Shown here in pieces: positions 31,701 to 37,630 of a stretch of DNA of 55,009 nucleotides. The translations under genes were made by a program, and so were the position numbers. Within the stretch, counting starts at the first letter, position 1, and each line of letters starts with the position of its first letter. Origin of the DNA: an uncultured Pelagibacteraceae bacterium (lineage in GTDB: Bacteria; Pseudomonadota; Alphaproteobacteria; Pelagibacterales; Pelagibacteraceae); assembly GCA_902612325.1 (NCBI GenBank), contig CACMDB010000007.1, positions 1 through 55,009 of the forward strand, written 5' to 3'. The notes under the pieces were generated by a model. That model saw only the letters and a program-made list of their open reading frames with translations. It did not search any database and was not told where the DNA came from.

Positions 31701-33768
31701 TGCATTCAATGCTGAAACTGGAAGAGAAGAATGGGCTTTCCTGCCACCATTATTGGCTGGAAAATTACCTTTAATTGTTAATAGAGCTCTGCAAGGATCA
31801 CTTGGTGATAATCCTCCAAGAGGAGGCACTAATGCAATATTTGGTGTAGATGGTTCACCTGTTGTTCATGATGTGTTTATGGCTGGGTTAACTCCTGAAA
31901 ACACACCTGAGAGTGCTGACTCTCCAAGTTGGCACACTATATTATTTGTACCATTTGGCAGAGGTGGATCTGGATTTAGTGTTTTAGATGTAACAAACCC
32001 AATTGTAAAAAACGGGACAGGCCCACTGCACATGTTCACAGTATATAATGATTATATAAACAACACGATATACATAACTGACTATGAAGGAAAAACAGAA
32101 TCATATCCTTATACTTCTGGGTCTGCAGAAATCGGTAATTCTTTAGAGGGTCAAAGAGCAACAACTAATTTCAACGCAGCACAAAATTCTGATGGAGAGA
32201 ATAGTACAACTATTCAAGACAATATTGCACCATGTCAAAGTAATAGTTCATCTATAGATTTTAAAAATAACGGAACAAATTCTTGTTACAGAGGTAATAC
32301 ATTTACTTTTGATAGTATTGCAATCCAAAATGCTCAAAATAACACACCACTTAGCACAGATCTTTTAAATGCTTCAAAAATGGTTGGTGATACATTTACG
32401 CCAATAAAAATTAATGATGTAAGAATGATAAATGGTCAACTTAGAGTTACTTTTGATGAAACACTGACTGTTAATATGGGTACTAGTTCAAATGAATTAA
32501 GTGTTACCGATAATGTTTTTGTAAACACATCTTGTAAAATTGCATCGGGAGTTGATCCTTCTATTGATTATAGTAGATTAGGAGAGACTTGGTCTACACC
32601 AAGAATAGTTAAACTTCCGTCTGACCTTGCATCGGAGAGAGATGATCCTGCAAATGATAAATATGTAGCAATTATGGGTGGGGGTGCGTCTAACTCAAAC
32701 CCATGCGCAGGCTCTGCGTTATTTATGGTTGAATTAGATAATTTAGAAAATCCTGGACAACTATATGGTGCTGCAATTAACGGAGGTCCACTTACAATTA
32801 TTGACTCAACGCCAACAGGCCCAATGGTTGGAAATAGTTTCCTTCCAACACCAAATGGCAGTGATATTAAAAATGCTATTATAACCTCGCCAGTTGTCAT
32901 TACTCCTGATACAGCTCAAAATATACCATGGCGTGGTGCGATGGTTTACATAAATGATAGAGAGGGAAAAATTACAAAAGTTAATCTAACAGACTCAACC
33001 GAAAATAACGCTAATCTTTTTGACCAAACAACATTGTTTAGATTAAATGCCAATACAACAAATAGAAGATATTCATTTTTCTCAATGGATGCAGGTATTG
33101 GAGTCACAACAAAAGACTTTTGGCTTTTTGGGGGAACCGGGGACTTCAATCAATTGGGAGACAAATCACCATTTATGGATAACATTCTATATGGTATTAG
33201 AGATTTCGATTATCCATTTTTTAAACATTTAAATGATGTGGTAATTCCATCATTTGGAACTAGTAATTTCACAGAATTAGCTCATACAGGTGCGAATAAT
33301 GCTAAATCAATTGATGATGCGAATGTATGCGCAGATGTAACAGCGCAAACGGCTGGTTGTATTGTTGATGCAGAAAATGCCTGGGTAATCCACTTAGATA
33401 CGCAACAAAACAATTCCTTTAGAAAAGTTTCTGCACCTCCAACTTTATTTAAGGGACAAGTTTATTTCCCTGTATATGAGCCACCTGCTGGTGCAAATAG
33501 GTGTAATATTGGAGATGCATATATTTGTGTTGCAGATGATGAGTGTGGAAATAATAATTCTCATAAATTACTCAAAGGTTCAGCTGCTAATGGAAAAGAG
33601 TGTGCTTTTGTAAGAGAAGGAGTTTTGTCTGAATTAGTAGTATTTGGAGACAAATTATTTGCTAATGTTGCAGGACCAAGTGATGATCCTGATACATTGT
33701 ATTCTGTATTAGCTGCTCCTGGTGAGGTCTTATCAAATAGAAGTAGCTGGAGAGATCCTGGTTTTTAA
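28720..33768 (+). CDS. pilY1: Type IV pilus tip adhesin/assembly protein PilY1
   Basis: A 1682-residue secreted protein. After the signal peptide (1-23) there is a von Willebrand A-like region starting ILILLDSSKSM with a MIDAS-type DSSKS (44-48), continuing to YVIVIGDGRMSS near residue 670. The C-terminal half is a PilC/PilY1-type propeller with NILYAGSNTGLLHAFNAETG and GREEWAFLPP, the hallmark of the family, and GSPVVHDV. Cysteines are frequent. PilY1 sits at the pilus tip, promotes extension and can bind surfaces and calcium. A long insertion (about residues 300-480) separates the two parts of the A domain. It is the last plus-strand gene of the minor pilin operon and overlaps the convergent next gene by 4 bp. 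Confidence 0.92.
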   Translation: MKKLFKTFILFILCINFNQFTNAKPLPPGSGSGDVPANILILLDSSKSMNNLVGDGMPTVNSGTIVWNGDRVFSYNHKNHGGLYKFNSTGSRTNWTTDDYDLSLWWANKTTLPHNNGTTKTGQWCDYGLHPYKGNAFKNAYVTENRALSGVKFVTGVTVKNTNISNENLLFIGQAQPKNKNSAFIAIDENYNCRLAIFPDPKSGKKSNVNLGFDVSQNANGEMIFVGHGRVGKNGFMITCNFSQGKCDLKNARGKGRTTNYGRLFDGKSLRLNSDSTMVYIADDGDVHGYKMSTGTYPMIGSFREKYCDGSASATGTEVRYIDYFDIIRNNKGTLLVQGENQTGNSVTIDGFNRAPVVNESFTIAGNATQYKIQSVTNNTGGSYTLGLDRSLAATPDDDVAVTLIDDIMYSGGRGHRIQRVEWDPGDSNTCTAQITAGKFDTTKNINDDKSAITPGTLAAADIKITSDISLLSISGTGANRRIIFSHEGHVDELTESAFVSGSFDTAWQQQFGGLRISRLEGAKRAIVAVLSDTTLTSGANFGFGHWNSGEGSSGQYDYPHPMKLPNKKAKRGKGGGYCHNNDTRCEYYGGWKGVHPFGTSKVCSANSCLNVAISPEGASRAIPIVQRLGIEFGTDSEAFSQIAYEYFTGPVSPHDPASDCQLNYVIVIGDGRMSSTGTKENKFKGRTADRLTKLRQKGIKTLMVAYGDGIRPDGMKTFDEVAVVGSCENAGDKDCESTIVARTPEKLQTELSQRIRQILAERLAFTAPSITATIQEGGSLYQAQFSYEQYGEWQGTILRKTLNPDGTVEHDMNFPGNWSAAEQVRLQARSGPTDPGENDDRNIWTVLEDVPYFNNGIQSWNNVNERPDNLEHLRDEMERLGYVISDYYTTSTSPCTGPDGTDDEMKGILRFIAGQDFFDYIGGCNKTDLRDHVLGDIYHSQLIEIGPPNGEVKFTDVNQEAYFRSINNYQGFKNANQSRRNILYAGSNTGLLHAFNAETGREEWAFLPPLLAGKLPLIVNRALQGSLGDNPPRGGTNAIFGVDGSPVVHDVFMAGLTPENTPESADSPSWHTILFVPFGRGGSGFSVLDVTNPIVKNGTGPLHMFTVYNDYINNTIYITDYEGKTESYPYTSGSAEIGNSLEGQRATTNFNAAQNSDGENSTTIQDNIAPCQSNSSSIDFKNNGTNSCYRGNTFTFDSIAIQNAQNNTPLSTDLLNASKMVGDTFTPIKINDVRMINGQLRVTFDETLTVNMGTSSNELSVTDNVFVNTSCKIASGVDPSIDYSRLGETWSTPRIVKLPSDLASERDDPANDKYVAIMGGGASNSNPCAGSALFMVELDNLENPGQLYGAAINGGPLTIIDSTPTGPMVGNSFLPTPNGSDIKNAIITSPVVITPDTAQNIPWRGAMVYINDREGKITKVNLTDSTENNANLFDQTTLFRLNANTTNRRYSFFSMDAGIGVTTKDFWLFGGTGDFNQLGDKSPFMDNILYGIRDFDYPFFKHLNDVVIPSFGTSNFTELAHTGANNAKSIDDANVCADVTAQTAGCIVDAENAWVIHLDTQQNNSFRKVSAPPTLFKGQVYFPVYEPPAGANRCNIGDAYICVADDECGNNNSHKLLKGSAANGKECAFVREGVLSELVVFGDKLFANVAGPSDDPDTLYSVLAAPGEVLSNRSSWRDPGF

Positions 33769-34499
33769 TTAATCAGCCCTTTAAGTTTATTTTTTAATTT
33801 ATCTTTTTTCTTATCTAGTTGTTGTTTTACTTTATCTTCCATTAATTTAGGATCGTAATTTTGTAATTTATTCAAAAAATTATTATTTAAAACTTTTCCC
33901 TGTATCGTATTTATTGTGTCCTTAAAAACTTTTTTAAGTATATTTTTGTAGTCTTTACTATTGTTGGTATTACCAATATTTTGTAAATTTATATCATTCA
34001 AAGTAAAAGTTTTTTCAAAATCTAAATCTGGAGAAAGTACTGATAAAGAAATATTTTTTACATCAAGATTTTCAATAGTAAAATATTTATTCGATTGAGA
34101 ATTAGATTTTTTATTGCCCAAATCTTTATGAAAAGACTTAACATTATCTAAAATTTCTAATCCATCATAACTAAAATAATAATTTACATTTATGTCTTTT
34201 AATAGAATATTATTAATTGAAATATTATTTGAAAAAATTGAAAATGCATCTAAAGAAACCTTAATGTTTTTTATATTTAATAAGTAACCATCAATTTCCT
34301 TGTTAAGTAATTTAATTTCTTTTGCATCTACTTCACCATTCAAATAATTTATATTTAATTTTTTAATAGATACATCTCTGTTTAAGGAACTTGATATATT
34401 TTTTTGTAGAATATTTTTTACAAGATTATCACTTACAAATTCAATAAAAAAATAAGAAGAAATTATTAAAATTGTAATTATTAATATAATCTTTTTCAT
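33765..34499 (-). CDS. Membrane-anchored AsmA/DUF748-like protein
   Basis: A 244-residue protein with an N-terminal membrane helix (about 3-19) followed by repeated beta-rich segments of the form SLNRDVSIKKLNINYLNGEV and ISINNILLKDINVNYYF, which resemble the start of AsmA-like/DUF748 periplasmic proteins. The C-terminal third is Lys-rich and helical (KQQLDKKKDKLKNKLKGL). It is short for this superfamily. Function is unknown. It lies downstream of pilD on the minus strand, 64 bases away, and runs into the end of pilY1 with a 4-bp overlap. Confidence 0.55.
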   Translation of the reverse strand: MKKIILIITILIISSYFFIEFVSDNLVKNILQKNISSSLNRDVSIKKLNINYLNGEVDAKEIKLLNKEIDGYLLNIKNIKVSLDAFSIFSNNISINNILLKDINVNYYFSYDGLEILDNVKSFHKDLGNKKSNSQSNKYFTIENLDVKNISLSVLSPDLDFEKTFTLNDINLQNIGNTNNSKDYKNILKKVFKDTINTIQGKVLNNNFLNKLQNYDPKLMEDKVKQQLDKKKDKLKNKLKGLIN

Positions 34500-34549
34500 A
34501 AAAGTTTATTATCTTATTTAAAATTAAACTCTAATATTTTTCTGATCAA

Positions 34550-34573
34550 TCTGGGTAAAATTTTTAACCCAGA
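34550..34573 (-). terminator. Hairpin at the end of pilD
   Basis: TCTGGGT (34550-34556) pairs with ACCCAGA (34567-34573), extended by three A-T pairs after one mismatch. It spans the pilD stop codon. No run of U follows on the minus strand, so it may be a weak terminator or an RNA-stabilising stem between pilD and the AsmA-like gene. Confidence 0.35.
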
Positions 34574-35328
34574 AATAATTTAATATAATCGAACACAATT
34601 AAAAAAATTAAATTGCCTATGATAATGTAAGGACCAAAAGGTATCTGAGAAGAAAGGTTTTTTTTATTCTTTATTAAATCTGGGATTGCACTTATAAGAG
34701 CAACAACAGATGAAAAAAATATTATGAATGGGATCGACATCCAGCCAAACCAAAAACCAATAGCCGAAAGTAATTTTGCATCACCCAAACCCATTCCCTC
34801 TTTGTTTCTAAGTTTTTTATAAACAAAAATTATTAACCAAATAATTGTATATCCAAAACATCCACCAATTAAAGAGTCAATAAAGTTTGGAAACAAATTT
34901 ATATTAAGATTGGGATCGAACGATTTCAACAAACCAATTACCATCAACGGGTATGTAAGTTCATTTGGAATTATATAATGTTTTAAATCAATAAAAAAAA
35001 TAATAAGAAAACAAATACTTAAAATAAAAAATAAAAGTGTTGTTAGCGAAAAACCAAAAAAATAAAATGCTATAACAAAATTTAGACCAGAAATTAATTC
35101 TATTAGAAAGTATTTGGGACTTATTTTTGTAGAACAATCTCTACATCGTGCTTTAAGCAGTATGAAAGATAATAGAGGGATGTTGTCATACCACTTAATT
35201 AGTTTTTGACATTGAGGGCAATACGAACGGCCAGAAATTACATTTTTATTAAAGGGGATTCTATTGATACATACATTACTAAAACTCCCCCATATACATC
35301 CAAAGATAAATACTATAATATAGAACAC
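34564..35328 (-). CDS. pilD: Prepilin peptidase / N-methyltransferase PilD
   Basis: Cleaves the leader of prepilins at the Gly-Phe bond and methylates the new N-terminus. The 254-residue polytopic protein has an N-terminal segment IFGCIWGSFSNVCINRIP, two cytoplasmic CxxC pairs (CPQC and CRDC), and the catalytic Asp residues in FIDLKHYIIPNELT and GMGLGDAKLL. All key residues are present. It is the only prepilin peptidase visible and presumably serves all pilin-like proteins in the window. It is divergent from the GAF-phosphatase gene. Confidence 0.95.
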   Translation of the reverse strand: MFYIIVFIFGCIWGSFSNVCINRIPFNKNVISGRSYCPQCQKLIKWYDNIPLLSFILLKARCRDCSTKISPKYFLIELISGLNFVIAFYFFGFSLTTLLFFILSICFLIIFFIDLKHYIIPNELTYPLMVIGLLKSFDPNLNINLFPNFIDSLIGGCFGYTIIWLIIFVYKKLRNKEGMGLGDAKLLSAIGFWFGWMSIPFIIFFSSVVALISAIPDLIKNKKNLSSQIPFGPYIIIGNLIFLIVFDYIKLFLG

Positions 35329-35427
35329 AATTTATAGTTTAATTTGAGAGGAAAGTTCTATGAGCCCATTAATGCAGTATTGTACAAGCATAATTGCATC
35401 AGTTATGTGCAGGTAGAAATTAGGCGC

Positions 35428-36777
35428 ATGAATAATGATTTCCATCAATTTCAAAATTATCAAAAAATTAATGAATATCAATTTATAAATAGCATGTTTT
35501 TTGGCGCAAAAAAAAAGGAAACAACTAAAATAGATGACACAAGTAGCAAAGATCTAGAATTAGTAACTAAAATGAATCAAGAGTTTGCTAAGTCTCTTGA
35601 TTTAAAAGAAACTTTAAATAACTCTTTGGAACTAATCATTAAAAGAATTAATGCACAAGCTGCAAATATTTTCTTGATTGATGAAAAAAATCAGTCATTC
35701 CAATGTATTGCATCAAAACATCAAGCGTACCTAGAGGATTTTGAAATACCAATTACTCAAGGTGTGATGGGTAAAGCAGCAGTGATGAAAAAATGTATTA
35801 GAGTAGGTGATGTGCGTAAAGATGTAAGAGAGATTGCAGAGTTTTATTTTGATTTAGATAATAAAACAAACTTTACAACATATTCAGTTTTATGTTCTCC
35901 ACTAATAGTTTCTGACGAATGCATTGGTGTAATACATTGTTTAAATAAGAAAACAAATAACAAGCTATTTGAAGAGAATGACAGAAAACTTTTAGAAACT
36001 TTATCTGGACCAGCAGCTTTAGCAATTAATAATGCCAAGATGGCAAAAGATTTAATAGATAAAAATAGAATGCAAAAAGAAATAGAAATCGTTGGAGAGA
36101 TTCAAAAAACTTTATTATCTCAAAACAAAAAAGAAAAATTCCCAATCGCAGGTATAAACATCCCAGCAAAAATTGTTTCTGGAGATTTTTATAACTTTGC
36201 TGAATTGTCTGAAGGTGTTTATGGTTTCGGTGTTGCAGATGTATCTGGAAAAGGAATTAAATCTTCTTTGTTAATGTCGAAAGCATCAAGTTTATACAGA
36301 TGCCTTAGCAAAACAAATTTTTCTGCAGCAGAACTTTTAAATATTTTAAACTCAGAAATATGTGAGACAACATCAAGAGGAATGTTTGTAACAATGCTTA
36401 TAGGAGTCTACGATAGTAACAAAAAAGAATTAACTTTAGCTAATGCGGGCCACGAACCTCCACTAATTTATAATAATGATGGTAACTTTTCAAATTTTGA
36501 AGAAGCAGGTCCACCATTAGGTATTGCACCAAAATTTAAATTTAAAGAGACAAAAATTAATTTTTCGAATAGTTCGATGTACATTTTTACAGATGGTATC
36601 ACTGAGATAAAAGATACGAAGGGAAACATGTTAGAGTCAGATGGTTTCAAAAATTATATTAAAAAGTATCAACCAACTCCAAATCACGAGAGATTAAATA
36701 AAATTGTTGAAGATATTATAAAGTCTGGTCGAATACAAAAAGATGATTTGACTATTGTGGTTGTTGATGGAATTTAA
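35428..36777 (+). CDS. GAF-domain PP2C/SpoIIE-type protein phosphatase
   Basis: A 449-residue cytoplasmic protein: a polar N-terminus, a GAF sensor domain (about 55-205, with QGVMGKAAVMKKCIRVGDVR and TYSVLCSPLIVSDECIGVI), a linker helix (EIEIVGEIQKTLLSQ) and a PP2C/SpoIIE phosphatase domain. Metal-binding acids are seen in VSGDFYN, GVADVSGKGIKSS, IFTDGI and KDDLTIVVVD. RsbU-like phosphatases of this type dephosphorylate STAS antagonists. Two STAS proteins are encoded at 48981-49561 and are the obvious candidate substrates. I chose ATG 35428; a TTG at 35344 would add 28 residues of no clear character. The GAF ligand is unknown. Confidence 0.88.
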   Translation: MNNDFHQFQNYQKINEYQFINSMFFGAKKKETTKIDDTSSKDLELVTKMNQEFAKSLDLKETLNNSLELIIKRINAQAANIFLIDEKNQSFQCIASKHQAYLEDFEIPITQGVMGKAAVMKKCIRVGDVRKDVREIAEFYFDLDNKTNFTTYSVLCSPLIVSDECIGVIHCLNKKTNNKLFEENDRKLLETLSGPAALAINNAKMAKDLIDKNRMQKEIEIVGEIQKTLLSQNKKEKFPIAGINIPAKIVSGDFYNFAELSEGVYGFGVADVSGKGIKSSLLMSKASSLYRCLSKTNFSAAELLNILNSEICETTSRGMFVTMLIGVYDSNKKELTLANAGHEPPLIYNNDGNFSNFEEAGPPLGIAPKFKFKETKINFSNSSMYIFTDGITEIKDTKGNMLESDGFKNYIKKYQPTPNHERLNKIVEDIIKSGRIQKDDLTIVVVDGI

Positions 36778-36788
36778 TTTGATTTATT

Positions 36789-37091
36789 ATGTTTGCAATA
36801 AGCAAAGTAATGATAGTTTTTGCAATAGTACTTACTACAATTATGTATTGGGCGACTTCAAATGTTTGTAGATATAATTTTACAATTGAAAGAAAAACAA
36901 ATCAGTTAAATATTATTGCACAAGAACTTAAACCTACTCTTCCACTTGCAGAAGTTTATTATTTTAAAGAATTAAATTGTAATAGTGTAAACTTAACATG
37001 GGATTTTGATAGAGTATTGCAGAATTTAAACACATTATCTGTTATGATCTATCAAGAATTAACAACTGACATAAAAGGAAACCCAAATTAG
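36789..37091 (+). CDS. Small membrane-anchored protein of unknown function
   Basis: A 100-residue protein with one N-terminal hydrophobic segment (about 5-24) and a polar extracytoplasmic part containing two cysteines (NVCRYNF and ELNCNSV). I recognise no family. It starts 11 bases after the phosphatase gene, so the two are probably cotranscribed. It is followed by the repeat-rich regulatory stretch. Confidence 0.5.
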   Translation: MFAISKVMIVFAIVLTTIMYWATSNVCRYNFTIERKTNQLNIIAQELKPTLPLAEVYYFKELNCNSVNLTWDFDRVLQNLNTLSVMIYQELTTDIKGNPN

Positions 37092-37414
37092 AGGGAAATA
37101 TTTGTCTTTTCTTTTTTTTTAGCTTTTAAGAATATTATTTTTAAAAATTTATAATATTTTTATTGAAATTCACTTTTTAAGCGAAAAATTAAATCAATTT
37201 TTGATTGAAAAATAAAAATTTGAGTTTTTTTTTTAAAATTTTATTTTTTTTGATTAAATTTTAGGAAAATAATTTTTAAAACATCTTCTCTAACACAAAA
37301 AGCAATACTCTAACACAAAAAAAAAATAATTATGTTAAAAATCAATTTTTGTTGATTTTATTGACTTTTTTTATTTTTAATTAGATAATTTTTCTCTAAC
37401 ACAATTCTTAAATA

Positions 37415-37451
37415 CTCTAACACAATTTATTTTTTTACTATTGTGTTAGAG
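37415..37451. repeat. 12-bp perfect inverted repeat at the centre of the array
   Basis: CTCTAACACAAT (37415-37426) is perfectly complementary to ATTGTGTTAGAG (37440-37451) across a 13-base A/T loop. It is formed by the last forward and first reverse copies of the array and marks its axis of symmetry. It could form a stem in RNA or single-stranded DNA, or be a dimer-binding site. Confidence 0.7.
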
Positions 37452-37518
37452 CTATGAGTTTAGATTTAAAATTTCTATAGAAAAGAATTTTTAAAAAATG
37501 GCGATTTTACTCACTTTT

Positions 37519-37547
37519 TTACAATTATAGCCCATTTTGAACATAAT
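37519..37547 (+). promoter_or_regulatory. Candidate pilMN operon promoter
   Basis: CATAAT (37542-37547) matches the -10 consensus at 5 of 6 positions; TTACAA (37519-37524), 17 bases upstream, is a poor -35 box (3 of 6). A weak -35 would fit a promoter that depends on an activator bound to the flanking repeats. Confidence 0.3.
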
Positions 37548-37630
37548 ATATTTTTTTGTGTTAGACTTTAATTCAGTTTTGTGTTAGAGATTCGTTAAAT
37601 TGTGTTAGAGAATATTTTAAAGGATTGTAA

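Larger units (their letters stand above)
37288..37610. repeat. Eight copies of an 11-bp element, CTCTAACACAA, in both orientations
   Basis: Forward copies start at 37288, 37308, 37394 and 37415. Reverse copies (TTGTGTTAGAG) start at 37441, 37556 (last base differs), 37579 and 37600. Within pairs the start-to-start distances are 20, 21, 23 and 21 bp, about two helical turns. All forward copies precede all reverse copies. This is what a cooperative DNA-binding protein's sites would look like. The final copy ends 20 bases before the pilMN ATG. Confidence 0.85.
37092..37630. promoter_or_regulatory. Gene-free regulatory stretch upstream of pilMN
   Basis: This 539-base region is extremely A/T-rich with long T and A runs and holds no plausible gene. 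Its notable content is eight copies of CTCTAACACAA or its complement between 37288 and 37610, listed separately. A possible promoter with TTACAA (37519-37524) and CATAAT (37542-37547) at 17-base spacing would start transcription near 37554, leaving about 75 bases of leader. Three of the repeats would then lie in the transcribed leader. It is the longest gene-free stretch in an otherwise compact window. Confidence 0.6.

Noticed and set aside
35344..35427. TTG start for the GAF-phosphatase
   Set aside because: The extra 28 residues have no domain character and lie close to the divergent pilD start, where promoters are expected.
37288..37610. CRISPR array
   Set aside because: The repeats are only 11 bp, in both orientations, with unequal gaps of 9 to over 100 bases. 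No cas genes are present.
37092..37630. Insertion sequence remnant with terminal inverted repeats
   Set aside because: No transposase fragment, no target-site duplication, and the repeats are multiple and paired instead of lying at two ends.
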